Part shown: positions 26,762 to 36,765 of the stretch, one piece after another | How positions within the stretch are numbered: the first letter of the stretch is position 1 | How the letters are laid out: every line of letters starts with the position of its first letter | Assembly (NCBI RefSeq): GCF_000013345.1 | Contig: NC_007777.1 | Location: 1,984,001-2,048,000, forward strand | DNA: 64,000 nucleotides | Source of the DNA: Frankia casuarinae | Lineage (GTDB): Bacteria > Actinomycetota > Actinomycetes > Frankiales > Frankiaceae | Reading direction: 5' to 3' | Position numbers and translations under genes: made by a program | Notes under the pieces: model-generated | Told to the model about the DNA's origin: nothing | The model's database searches: none | What the model saw: only the letters and a program-made list of their open reading frames with translations

Positions 26762-28687
26762 ATGCGACCGGGAACGGACGGTTGGTCCACGATGCGTACC
26801 TTCCAACAGGACCGTTCGGTCACCCGGACCTCGCTGCGGCCTGGCACCCTGCGCAGGATCGTCGCCTTCGCCCGCCCCCATCGGCGGCAGCTCGCCTACT
26901 TTCTCGCGCTCATCGTGCTCAGCTCGGCTGTCGGTGCGGTTGTTCCGATGATCTTCAAGACGATCATCGACGACGGCATCGTGCGCCACCGGGTGGGGTT
27001 CGTGCAGGCGCTCGCCGCGGTCGTCGCGGGCCTGGCGTTCCTGGACGCCGGTCTGTCGCTCGCGCAGCGCTGGTTCTCGGCCCGGATCGGCGAGGGTCTG
27101 ATCTACGAGATGCGCAGCCAGGTGTTCCGGCACGTGCAGTGCCAGCCGCTCGCCTTCTTCACCCGGACCCAGACCGGGGCGCTCATCAGCCGGTTGAACA
27201 ACGACGTGCTCGGCGCGCAGTCGGCGTTCACCAACACGCTGTCGTCGGTGCTGTCGAATATCCTGTCCGCCGGATTCGTGCTCGCCGCGATGCTGGTGCT
27301 GTCCTGGCGGATCACGCTCGTGTCGCTCGTGTTGCTGCCGGTATTTATTATTCCGGCCCGCTTGTTGGCGCCCCGCCTGGCCAGGCTGACCCGGGAGAGC
27401 TACGGGTTGAACGCCGAGATGAACACGACGATGACGGAACGATTCAACGTGTCCGGAGCGATGCTCGCGCAACTGTATGGTTCGGCGGAACGGGAGGACG
27501 AGAACTTCCGTGTTCGGGCCGGGCGGGTGCGTGACATCGGGGTGACCCAGGCCATGTACGGCCGCATATTCTTCGTCTCGCTCACCCTGGTCGCCTCGCT
27601 CGCGACCGCGATCGTCTACGGGATAGGCGGTCGGTTCGCTGCCCAGGGCAGCTTGGAGGTCGGTACCCTGGTCGCGCTCACGGCCTACCTCGGGCGGCTC
27701 TACGGGCCGCTCACTCAGCTCTCCAACGTGCACGTCGACGTCATGACGGCGCTGGTGTCCTTCGAGCGGGTCTTCGAGGTGCTCGATTTGGAGCCGGCGA
27801 TCGCCGACCGGCCGGGCGCTGTCGATCTGCCGGCAGGCGCGGCGACCATCGAGTTCGATCATGTCGGTTTCCGTTATCCGGCCGCCGACGAGGTCTCCCT
27901 GGCGTCGCTGGAGTCGGTCGCCGTACTCGACCCGCGGGTGCCCACGCCGGTGCTGCACGATGTCACCTTCCGGGTCGAGCCGGGGCAGGTGATCGCGTTG
28001 GTCGGCCCGTCCGGAGCGGGCAAGACGACGATCAGCCAGCTCGTTCCGCGCATGTACGACGTGCGGTCGGGGTCGGTACGCATCGGCGGGCACGACGTCC
28101 GCGATCTCACCCTTCGGTCCCTGCGGTCCGCCGTCGGTGTGGTCACCCAGGACGCGCATCTGTTCCACGACACCATCCGCGCGAACCTGGCCTTCGCCCG
28201 GGCGGACGCCTCGGACGAGCAGATGTGGACCGCTCTGGACGCGGCGCGGATCGGGCCGCTCGTGCGCTCCCTGCCGGACGGCCTGGACACGGTCGTCGGT
28301 GACCGGGGCTACCGCCTGTCCGGCGGGGAGAAGCAGCGGCTGGCCATCGCCCGGCTGCTGCTGCGCGAACCGGGCATCGTCGTGCTGGACGAGGCCACCG
28401 CGCACCTCGACAGCGAGTCCGAGGCCGGCGTGCAGCAGGCGCTGACCGCCGCGCTGGTGGGACGGACATCCCTGGTCATCGCGCACCGGCTGTCCACGGT
28501 GCGCGACGCCGACCGCATTCTGGTGGTCGACGACGGGCGGATCGTGCAGAGCGGGACCCATGAGGAGCTGCTGGCCCGCGGCGGGCTCTATGCCGAGTTG
28601 TACCGGACCCAGTTCGCCCCGGTCACGCCCGTCGGTGCTGATGCGGGGTGGGCCGAAGGGGCCAGTGCCCCACCGGTCGGGGTCTGA
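26762..28687 (+). CDS. ABC exporter, fused membrane and ATPase domains
   Basis: A 641-residue half-transporter with six membrane spans (about residues 35-330) and a nucleotide-binding domain (about 360-610). Features: type-I exporter fold (MRSQVFRHVQCQPLAFFTRT then TGALISRLNNDV), Walker A VGPSGAGKTTIS, Q-loop VVTQDAHLF, signature LSGGEKQRLAIARLLL, Walker B IVVLDEATAHLD and H-loop IAHRLSTVRDAD. An insertion of about 15 residues (EVSLASLESVAVLD) lies just before the core strand of the ATPase. AGGGAGGG precedes the ATG. Likely a homodimeric lipid or drug exporter; a convergent terminator follows. Confidence 0.93.
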   Translation: MRPGTDGWSTMRTFQQDRSVTRTSLRPGTLRRIVAFARPHRRQLAYFLALIVLSSAVGAVVPMIFKTIIDDGIVRHRVGFVQALAAVVAGLAFLDAGLSLAQRWFSARIGEGLIYEMRSQVFRHVQCQPLAFFTRTQTGALISRLNNDVLGAQSAFTNTLSSVLSNILSAGFVLAAMLVLSWRITLVSLVLLPVFIIPARLLAPRLARLTRESYGLNAEMNTTMTERFNVSGAMLAQLYGSAEREDENFRVRAGRVRDIGVTQAMYGRIFFVSLTLVASLATAIVYGIGGRFAAQGSLEVGTLVALTAYLGRLYGPLTQLSNVHVDVMTALVSFERVFEVLDLEPAIADRPGAVDLPAGAATIEFDHVGFRYPAADEVSLASLESVAVLDPRVPTPVLHDVTFRVEPGQVIALVGPSGAGKTTISQLVPRMYDVRSGSVRIGGHDVRDLTLRSLRSAVGVVTQDAHLFHDTIRANLAFARADASDEQMWTALDAARIGPLVRSLPDGLDTVVGDRGYRLSGGEKQRLAIARLLLREPGIVVLDEATAHLDSESEAGVQQALTAALVGRTSLVIAHRLSTVRDADRILVVDDGRIVQSGTHEELLARGGLYAELYRTQFAPVTPVGADAGWAEGASAPPVGV

Positions 28688-28747
28688 CTCCTGGGCCACA
28701 TCCGGGCGCGCCACGTTCGGGCGGCCGGCGTCGCGCCGACCCGACAG

Positions 28748-28790
28748 GTGGGCGGCGACCGGCCGTGGTCCGCGGCCGGTCGCCGCCCAC
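28748..28790. terminator. 18-bp perfect hairpin, convergent terminator
   Basis: GTGGGCGGCGACCGGCCG at 28748-28765 and its exact reverse complement at 28773-28790 enclose a 7-base loop. It lies 60 bp after the ABC exporter stop and 20 bp before the stop of the leftward small gene, so it could serve both. No T tract follows, as often in high-GC actinobacteria. Confidence 0.65.
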
Positions 28791-28810
28791 GGCCGCCCGT
28801 CGTGGCGACA

Positions 28811-28987
28811 CTAAGATCCGGGCTCGGCCGAACGAAGCGCTGCGGCCGTGGGGGAGCTCTCGCCGGCCGCGCTGCCGGCGTGCACCTCCGAGGCGACGAC
28901 GCTGGTCTCGGCGGGAGCCATGACGTCGGCGACGGCGATGTCGATGTCGCCGGACGGCTGGCGGTGGATGGCGGGATTTTGTTTCAT
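28811..28987 (-). CDS. 58-residue acidic small protein, unknown
   Basis: The frame runs from an ATG at 28987, with GGAG 6 bases upstream, to a TAG at 28811. It encodes MKQNPAIHRQPSGDIDIAVA followed by an Ala/Ser/Glu-rich region. Third codon positions are strongly GC-biased through the middle, as in real genes here, and a convergent hairpin terminator lies just after its stop. It has no cysteines, signal peptide or membrane span, and no modification enzyme is adjacent. A small regulatory or precursor peptide is possible, but no family was recognised. Confidence 0.45.
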   Translation of the reverse strand: MKQNPAIHRQPSGDIDIAVADVMAPAETSVVASEVHAGSAAGESSPTAAALRSAEPGS

Positions 28988-29244
28988 ATCGGCTCCGGGG
29001 GGACTCGATCGTGCCCTACCGACTTCCGCATCCGAGGAAGCGGATCCCAGGAACGTCCGGCGCCCTTGCCGTCTTTCCCGTATCACGCGCGTCAACCGAC
29101 AGGGGTGTGGCGCGGACGATATGAACGGTACGCCGCCGTGCGACCACGTGCAGCATATAACGGATACGCCTGATCTGACTACTTCTCGGGCCGCCGCGCG
29201 CGCCTCCCGGTGGCCCCCGTGTGCAATGACCGACGATCAGTACT

Positions 29245-29250
29245 TAGGCT
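29245..29250 (+). promoter_or_regulatory. Candidate -10 box for a leaderless pyruvate kinase mRNA
   Basis: TAGGCT (TANNNT type) ends 6 bases before the GTG start of pyk at 29257, and no Shine-Dalgarno lies in front of that GTG. This is the arrangement of actinobacterial leaderless transcripts where transcription begins at the start codon. Confidence 0.4.
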
Positions 29251-29256
29251 CTGGGT

Positions 29257-30672
29257 GTGCCCCGTAGAGCCAAGATTGTTTGTACCCTCGGCCCCGCGAC
29301 CAGCTCGCCAGAGAAGGTCCGGGCCCTCGTCGACGCGGGAATGGACATTGCCCGACTAAACTTCTCCCACGGAACACACGAACAGCATGCCGTCACTTAC
29401 GCGCGGGTGCGCGAGGCCGCGGAGGCGGCCGGCCGCAGCGTCGGCACGCTCGCCGACCTCCAGGGACCGAAAATCCGGCTGGGGAACTTCGCCGACGGCG
29501 GGGTCACCCTGCTGCCCGGTCAGCGGTTCACCGTCACGATCCGCGATGTTCCCGGCGATCAGCATCAGGTCGGCACGACCTACCCGGGCCTGCCGGGCGA
29601 CGTCGCGGCCGGGGATCGCGTCCTGGTCGACGACGGCCGCCTGGTCCTGCAGATCGACGGGGTGACTGACACCGACGTCCACACCACGGTCGTTGTCGGC
29701 GGGCCGGTGAGCGACCACAAGGGGATGAACATTCCCAACGCCGCGCTCACCGTCCCGGCGCTCACCGAGAAGGACGCCGCTGACCTGCGGTTCGCTCTCA
29801 ACCTCGGGGTGGACATGGTCGCACTGTCCTTCGTCCGGAGCGCCGTGGACGCCGCGGCGGTGCATGCGATCATGGATGAGGTGGGGATCCGGGTTCCGGT
29901 CCACGCCAAGATCGAGAAGCCGCAGGCGGTCGCCGAACTCGACGAGATCATCGAGGCGTTCGACGGTCTGATGATCGCCCGTGGCGATCTCGGGGTCGAG
30001 CTGCCGCTCGAGGACGTGCCGCTCGTGCAGAAGCGCGCCGTCAGCCAGGCCCGGGAGCGGGCCAAGCCGGTGATCGTCGCGACCCAGGTGCTCGAGTCCA
30101 TGGTCAGCGCGCCGCGGCCGACCCGTGCCGAGGCCAGTGACTGCGCCAACGCCGTCCTGGACGGCGCTGACGCGATCATGCTGTCGGCGGAGACGAGCGT
30201 CGGTGCCTACCCCATCGAGGCCACGGCCACCATGGCGCGCATCATCGAGACCGCCGAGGCCGACCTCGGCCGGATACCGCCCCTGCGGACCGAACCGCGC
30301 ACGCTCGGTGGGGCACTCGCCCAGGCCGCCGCGTCGGTAGGAGCCGCGGTCGGCGCCCGTTACCTCGTGGCCCACACCCTCAGTGGTGACACGGCCCGGC
30401 GACTCGCCCGGTACCGTACCGAGGTCCCGGTGCTGGCCTTCACGCCGATTCCGGCTGTCCGCAACCAGATGGCGCTCTTCTGGGGCGTGGAAACCTTCCT
30501 CGTGCCGTTCGCGGACAGCACGGACGAGATGGTCCGCCAGGTCGACAGCGCCCTCTTCCATATTGGCCGATGCAAGCCGGGTGAACTGGTGGTCGTCGTC
30601 GCCGGGACGCCGCCGGGCGTGGCCGGCATGACCAACATGATGCGGGTCCATCGCATCGGGGAGGCCATCTGA
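29257..30672 (+). CDS. pyk: Pyruvate kinase
   Basis: A 471-residue pyruvate kinase, the last step of glycolysis. Motifs in order: RRAKIVCTLGPATSSPEKVR, then MDIARLNFSHGTHEQH, LADLQGPKIRLG, the active-site lysine and metal site in VPVHAKIEKPQAVAELDEI and GLMIARGDLGVELPLEDVP, then QVLESMVSAPRPTRAEASDC and AIMLSAETSVGAYP. The C-terminal allosteric domain is complete (to HRIGEAI). GTG start, probably leaderless. It stands alone; the next gene is 340 bp downstream. Confidence 0.96.
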   Translation: MPRRAKIVCTLGPATSSPEKVRALVDAGMDIARLNFSHGTHEQHAVTYARVREAAEAAGRSVGTLADLQGPKIRLGNFADGGVTLLPGQRFTVTIRDVPGDQHQVGTTYPGLPGDVAAGDRVLVDDGRLVLQIDGVTDTDVHTTVVVGGPVSDHKGMNIPNAALTVPALTEKDAADLRFALNLGVDMVALSFVRSAVDAAAVHAIMDEVGIRVPVHAKIEKPQAVAELDEIIEAFDGLMIARGDLGVELPLEDVPLVQKRAVSQARERAKPVIVATQVLESMVSAPRPTRAEASDCANAVLDGADAIMLSAETSVGAYPIEATATMARIIETAEADLGRIPPLRTEPRTLGGALAQAAASVGAAVGARYLVAHTLSGDTARRLARYRTEVPVLAFTPIPAVRNQMALFWGVETFLVPFADSTDEMVRQVDSALFHIGRCKPGELVVVVAGTPPGVAGMTNMMRVHRIGEAI

Positions 30673-31010
30673 CCCCACCGTCTGAACCGACCCCACCGTC
30701 TGGTGTCAGCGTCGCATCCCTGATCTTTGATCCCTGACCGAGAACTGGCATACCTCGAGCACCCCGAGCCGCGCCGACGCCGAGTCCGCCGGTCACCGGC
30801 GGCCCGCCGGCGCGGCCCCCCGTTGTGCCGTTGCCGTTCTGGCACATGTCAGGCGTGGACCGATGACTGTCATGATGAGGCCCAGCTGGGCCTAGGCGGA
30901 CAAGCTGGGGGCGTGGTACGGCCCGGGGCCCGGCCGCCTCCGGTCCGTACCGGTCCGTACCGGGTCGGCCGGCGGCCTGTTGCACACGGTGTATGTCAGG
31001 AAGTGGTGGG

Positions 31011-33251
<2,241 letters not shown>

Positions 33252-33551
33252 CCTGTCCGCATCGATCCGGTCTCGGCGGTCGTGCTTCGAAGTCCTTCCG
33301 CTGACCCCTTGACGGGGGACAACGGATTCGGTGGATGTGGGTCATGACCGAATCGTCATTGTCCGCGAGGATGTTCCTGGTCAAGGAGACACGGGGGAGG
33401 CAAGGGGACACAGGGAGGACAGGCCGCCGGGCCAGGGGATGTCCGCCGAGGTGTTCCGTTCCTTGATCGGGCGCGCGCTCTCCCGCTGTGCGGGGGGTGG
33501 CGCGAGGGCGCGCGCCGGGTCCACCTCCTCGTGATCACTCTGGTGGCGCGG
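33252..33551. other. Convergent intergenic region
   Basis: 300 bases between the stop of the proline-rich protein gene and the stop of the leftward response regulator gene. No gene, no clear hairpin with a T tract; a purine-rich run with repeated GGGGAGG/GGGGACAC motifs occupies 33385-33425. Confidence 0.5.
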
Positions 33552-34241
33552 TCAGGCCGTTCCCTCGGCACCGGGGTTGAGATGACCGTCTTCCACCGCG
33601 AGTTTGTAGAGGTCGACCTTGGTGCTCGCGTCCCGCCCGGCCTTGCGGTACTTCGACCGGACCCGATCGATGTACTGCTTCGCCGTTTCCGGGGAGACGT
33701 TCATCTTGTGGGCAACCGTCTTCATGGGCATTCCGGTCGCATAGAGACGCAGTGCTTCTACCTCTTTGGGCGACAGATCCGGTTTGTCCGTAGCGTCATC
33801 GGTGAGCAGCAGGAATGCCAGCTGCGGCGAGATCCACCCCGTTCCCGCGGCGGCGGCGCGGATCGCGGTGGCCAGATCCTCGATGTCGTCGGTCTTCGGG
33901 ACGAAGCCCGACGCGCCGGCGCGCATCGCGTCGCGAACCGTCGCGGGAGCCGCCGCGGCGCTGAAAACCACGACCGCGCGGTCCACCGCGAGCAGCCGCT
34001 GGATGTTATGGGGCGGCGCGGTGCCATCGCCGAGATCGAGATCGAGCAGGATCACCTGGGCGCCGCGCCCCGGACCGGCCAGCAGGGCTTCGATGGAGTG
34101 GGCGGTGCCGATCAGCCTGAAGTCCTCGACGTCGTGAAGGAGGTCCGCGAGGCCGCGAAGCACGATCGGGTGATCGTCCACTGCCGCCACGGTGATGGCG
34201 CCAGGTACTGCGGGTACTGTGGTTCCGTTCGCTACGCTCAT
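33552..34241 (-). CDS. LuxR/NarL-type response regulator
   Basis: A 229-residue two-component response regulator. The receiver domain has the acidic pair D22-D23 (VAAVDDHPIVLRGLADLL), the phospho-acceptor D67 in VILLDLDLGDG, S94 and K116 (FVPKTDD). The LuxR-type helix-turn-helix is at about 157-205 (LSPKEVEALRLYATGMPMKT then NVSPETAKQYIDRVRSKYRK). No sensor kinase gene is adjacent; only a 61-codon frame with an ATGA overlap precedes it. It acts as a DNA-binding regulator; signal and targets are unknown. Confidence 0.92.
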   Translation of the reverse strand: MSVANGTTVPAVPGAITVAAVDDHPIVLRGLADLLHDVEDFRLIGTAHSIEALLAGPGRGAQVILLDLDLGDGTAPPHNIQRLLAVDRAVVVFSAAAAPATVRDAMRAGASGFVPKTDDIEDLATAIRAAAAGTGWISPQLAFLLLTDDATDKPDLSPKEVEALRLYATGMPMKTVAHKMNVSPETAKQYIDRVRSKYRKAGRDASTKVDLYKLAVEDGHLNPGAEGTA

Positions 34242-34640
34242 GCTGGTCCAGTCGTTCTCCCGGACTTGCCGGCCACGAGGCGACAGACCTCGTCAGGCCG
34301 TACGGGCGTTGGTGCCCGCTGGCGGAGCGTGGGGGCGCCACCGATCGCTGGGTGCGTCGGGGACACCGCATCCAGCGACGCCAACCATTTCAGCAGATCC
34401 CCACCGGGTAGCTGGTGGAGCATGGGGAGGGCCCAGCGTGGCGAGCGTCACGAGGGACACGTCCATCAGAAGACGATCGTAGATCGTCGGCCGTCCACGC
34501 CCGAGCGCGGCTCGGACGTGCTAGCGGCTCGTGGCGAGTTCGTCGGCGTCGGCGCGGGCAATGGGTGCTACGCCAGCGGCGCGCCTGGAGCCAGGCCGAC
34601 CGTGCTGTCGCACGACCCCGGCAGCGGGCGCCGACGACGG
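34242..34640. other. Region without a confident gene, upstream of the response regulator
   Basis: On the minus strand a 61-codon frame (34423-34238) begins MLHQLPGGDLLKWLASLD and its TGA overlaps the response regulator ATG, which would suit a coupled gene, but there is no RBS and no recognisable domain. It could be the remnant of a partner gene. The rest (34424-34640) shows nothing. Confidence 0.35.
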
Positions 34641-35051
34641 CTAGCTCGTCCAGTCCTCCCAGCTCAGGCCGGTGACCCGGCTGAACTCCGAGGTGTTCGC
34701 CGTAACGACTGTCAGCCCGCGCCGCAGTGCCTGCCCGGCGATCAACAGATCGTAGGCGCCAATCGGCGTCCCGGCCTTCTCCAGGACGGCGCGCACCTCG
34801 CCGGCAGCACGGGCATCCTCGTCATCGAAGTCAAGCAGGTCCAGGTCACCGGAGAGCAGTATCCGCAGGCGCTCGGTGTTCTCCGGCACCTGAGCGCTCT
34901 TCGCCACGCCGTACCACAGCTCGAACAAGACGACCGACGAGAGCGCGAGATAATCCTCTGACGCTTCGGCCTCCCGGTACCGTTCCCGCACGCCGACGGG
35001 CTTGTTCCGCAGCAGTGCGACCACAGTGCTGGTGTCCAGGAGGCAGTTCAC
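34641..35051 (-). CDS. vapC: VapC family PIN-domain toxin
   Basis: A 136-residue PIN-domain ribonuclease, the toxin of a type II toxin-antitoxin pair. The acidic metal-binding residues are in MNCLLDTSTVVALLR (D6), SVVLFELWYGV (E44 region), PIGAYDLLIAGQALRRG and VVTANTSEFSRV. The toxin start overlaps the antitoxin stop by 4 bases. VapC enzymes cut tRNA or rRNA and are held inactive by VapB. Length and motif spacing are complete, so it is probably functional. Confidence 0.92.
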   Translation of the reverse strand: MNCLLDTSTVVALLRNKPVGVRERYREAEASEDYLALSSVVLFELWYGVAKSAQVPENTERLRILLSGDLDLLDFDDEDARAAGEVRAVLEKAGTPIGAYDLLIAGQALRRGLTVVTANTSEFSRVTGLSWEDWTS

Positions 35052-35296
35052 CCGAAGAAGTCCTCCCCGGCGGGCGTCGGCGGCTGGTTCCTGCCGTCCT
35101 CGAACAGCGGCACGTCCACGAAACGGTCCAGCTCGGCGAACCAGGCGTCGACATCGGACGCGATCGGCTCTAGCAGCACGCCGTCTCCCATGTGCCGGAC
35201 GCGCACCCGGTCACCGGGCAGCCGGAACTCCTTCGGGAGCCGCACTGCCTGGCTTCTGCCGTGCATGAAGAGCCTCGCGATCGCCGTGTCCGCCAC
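35048..35296 (-). CDS. vapB: VapB-type antitoxin (AbrB/MazE-like)
   Basis: An 82-residue antitoxin. The N-terminal half is a swapped-hairpin AbrB-type DNA-binding fold (IARLFMHGRSQAVRLPKEFR, LPGDRVRVRHMGDGVLLEP); the C-terminal half with WFAELDRF and EDFFG is the toxin-binding tail. GTG start with GGGAGG 5 bases upstream. A promoter with a palindromic operator lies directly in front, so the pair should be autoregulated. Confidence 0.9.
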   Translation of the reverse strand: MADTAIARLFMHGRSQAVRLPKEFRLPGDRVRVRHMGDGVLLEPIASDVDAWFAELDRFVDVPLFEDGRNQPPTPAGEDFFG

Positions 35297-35317
35297 AACG
35301 CCTCCCGCACATGATAG

Positions 35318-35331
35318 CTATCGATAGTATA
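35318..35331 (-). promoter_or_regulatory. vapBC promoter with overlapping palindromic operator
   Basis: On the minus strand TATACT (35331-35326) is a near-consensus -10 box, and it overlaps the 10-bp palindrome CTATCGATAG (35318-35327), with a further half-site CTATC directly after. The short AT-rich block is conspicuous in this GC-rich DNA. Autoregulation by VapB/VapBC binding at such palindromes is typical for these pairs. Confidence 0.6.
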
Positions 35332-35478
35332 TACCAGGTGTCCGCGGCCGACTCGGTCAGATGGCGGTAGCGCGGGCACGCTGTGGCATGAGGCGGCGGT
35401 GCTGGCGGCACGTACGAGGGCGGCGACAGCCGAAGACGCGCTGGCTGGTCGGCCTGCGGGCAGGTGGCCGCCGGGGCG

Positions 35479-36765
35479 TCAACGATCGTAGGCGATGCGT
35501 TCGAGCCCCATGGCCAGCCTTTCGAACTCCGCCGGATCGGTATAGACGTGCGCGCTCGCGCGGAGGACCGGCCCGGTGAGATCCCGGGAGCGCTCCACGG
35601 GGATGGCACTGGTGAGCACCCGGTCCTCTCGGTAGAGCCGGTCCCGGACGGCCACCGGATCGGTGCCGGGGGGCGGTTGCATGGTGATGATGCCGCACGG
35701 TGAATCTGGGTCCTCGCGCACCCGCCAGCCGCCGGCCCCGTCGAGAAGGCGTCTTCCCTGACCGGCCAGCCGCGCGATGCGGGCGAAGACAAGTGACGGG
35801 CCGGAATCCGTCAATTCCGTGACGGCCTGCCCCAGGCCGATGCGGGACACGGTCGCCGCCTCGCCTATCCCGAGCCGGGCCAGTCCGGGGAGAGGAACCG
35901 GACGGTCGTTGCGGTCGAAGCGTGCGCTGTGCAGGCTCGGCACGGCGATATCAAGAAGATCGACGCTGCCTTTCCGGACGGCGAGAAATCCTGCTCCTCG
36001 TGGCCCGCAGAGCCATTTTCTCGACGTTCCGATATAGGCGCTGGCCGCGGTCTGGCGCACCTCGACCTGGCCGAGGGACTGCGCCACGTCGAGTACCAGG
36101 GGGACGCCTTCGGCCGCGCAGCGCGCACCGATCGCGGCTGCCGGCTGAACGATGCCCCGTTGGCTTGGCACCTGCGGAAACACCACGAGGTCGAGGTCGG
36201 CGAGACCGATGCGCCCGGGTGCGTCGGCGCAGGCTACTCCGGCCCGGTCGAGCGTCTCGACGTCGATGACCCCGGTCTCGTCGACGGGAAGATCGACCAG
36301 CGAGACCGCGGTGCGCAGCGCCCGGGCGGCGAGTACGAGCATGTTGGACCCGTACTCGCTTGGTACCACGCCGATCCTCGCCCCGGCGGGGAGCCGCCAG
36401 GCCATCAGCAAGCTGGCGAAAGCCGCGCTCGCCGAATGGTGGAAGCTCAGGTCATCAGCGTCGAGTCCCGGGCCCATCAGGCTGACGAGCCTGGCCCGCG
36501 TGGCGTGGAGCCCGCTGCCTGCCTCCACCTCGGCGGCGTACGCGCCGAGTGCGCTCTCGCGCTCCAGGTACGCGGCCTCGGCCGCGATCGTGGCCCGACT
36601 GGGGCGGGCCGCGCCGGCCGAGTCGAGATGAACCACCGACGACGGTGACCGGGCCGCACGCCAGCGGTGGAAGAGCCGGAGCTGCTCGGGATCTTCGTTC
36701 GGCCCGGGATCGTCGCTGTCGGTGAACCGGCGCTGGCGGGGCTGATGGATCGACGGTGTGTCCAC
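35479..36765 (-). CDS. Class V aminotransferase, EgtE-like
   Basis: A 428-residue PLP enzyme of aminotransferase class V resembling EgtE of ergothioneine biosynthesis (a C-S lyase). VHLDSAGAARPSRATIAAEA opens the fold, VVFPQVPSQRGIVQPAA and LVLDVAQSLGQVEV follow, and the PLP lysine is in GTSRKWLCGPRGAGFLAVR (about residues 245-263). No other egt gene is nearby. The GTG at 36765 gives a plausible N-terminus; the frame is open further up, but only through recombinase-shadow sequence. It lies directly at the element junction, and the recombinase frame overlaps its first 289 bases on the same strand. The substrate is not certain. Confidence 0.8.
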   Translation of the reverse strand: MDTPSIHQPRQRRFTDSDDPGPNEDPEQLRLFHRWRAARSPSSVVHLDSAGAARPSRATIAAEAAYLERESALGAYAAEVEAGSGLHATRARLVSLMGPGLDADDLSFHHSASAAFASLLMAWRLPAGARIGVVPSEYGSNMLVLAARALRTAVSLVDLPVDETGVIDVETLDRAGVACADAPGRIGLADLDLVVFPQVPSQRGIVQPAAAIGARCAAEGVPLVLDVAQSLGQVEVRQTAASAYIGTSRKWLCGPRGAGFLAVRKGSVDLLDIAVPSLHSARFDRNDRPVPLPGLARLGIGEAATVSRIGLGQAVTELTDSGPSLVFARIARLAGQGRRLLDGAGGWRVREDPDSPCGIITMQPPPGTDPVAVRDRLYREDRVLTSAIPVERSRDLTGPVLRASAHVYTDPAEFERLAMGLERIAYDR

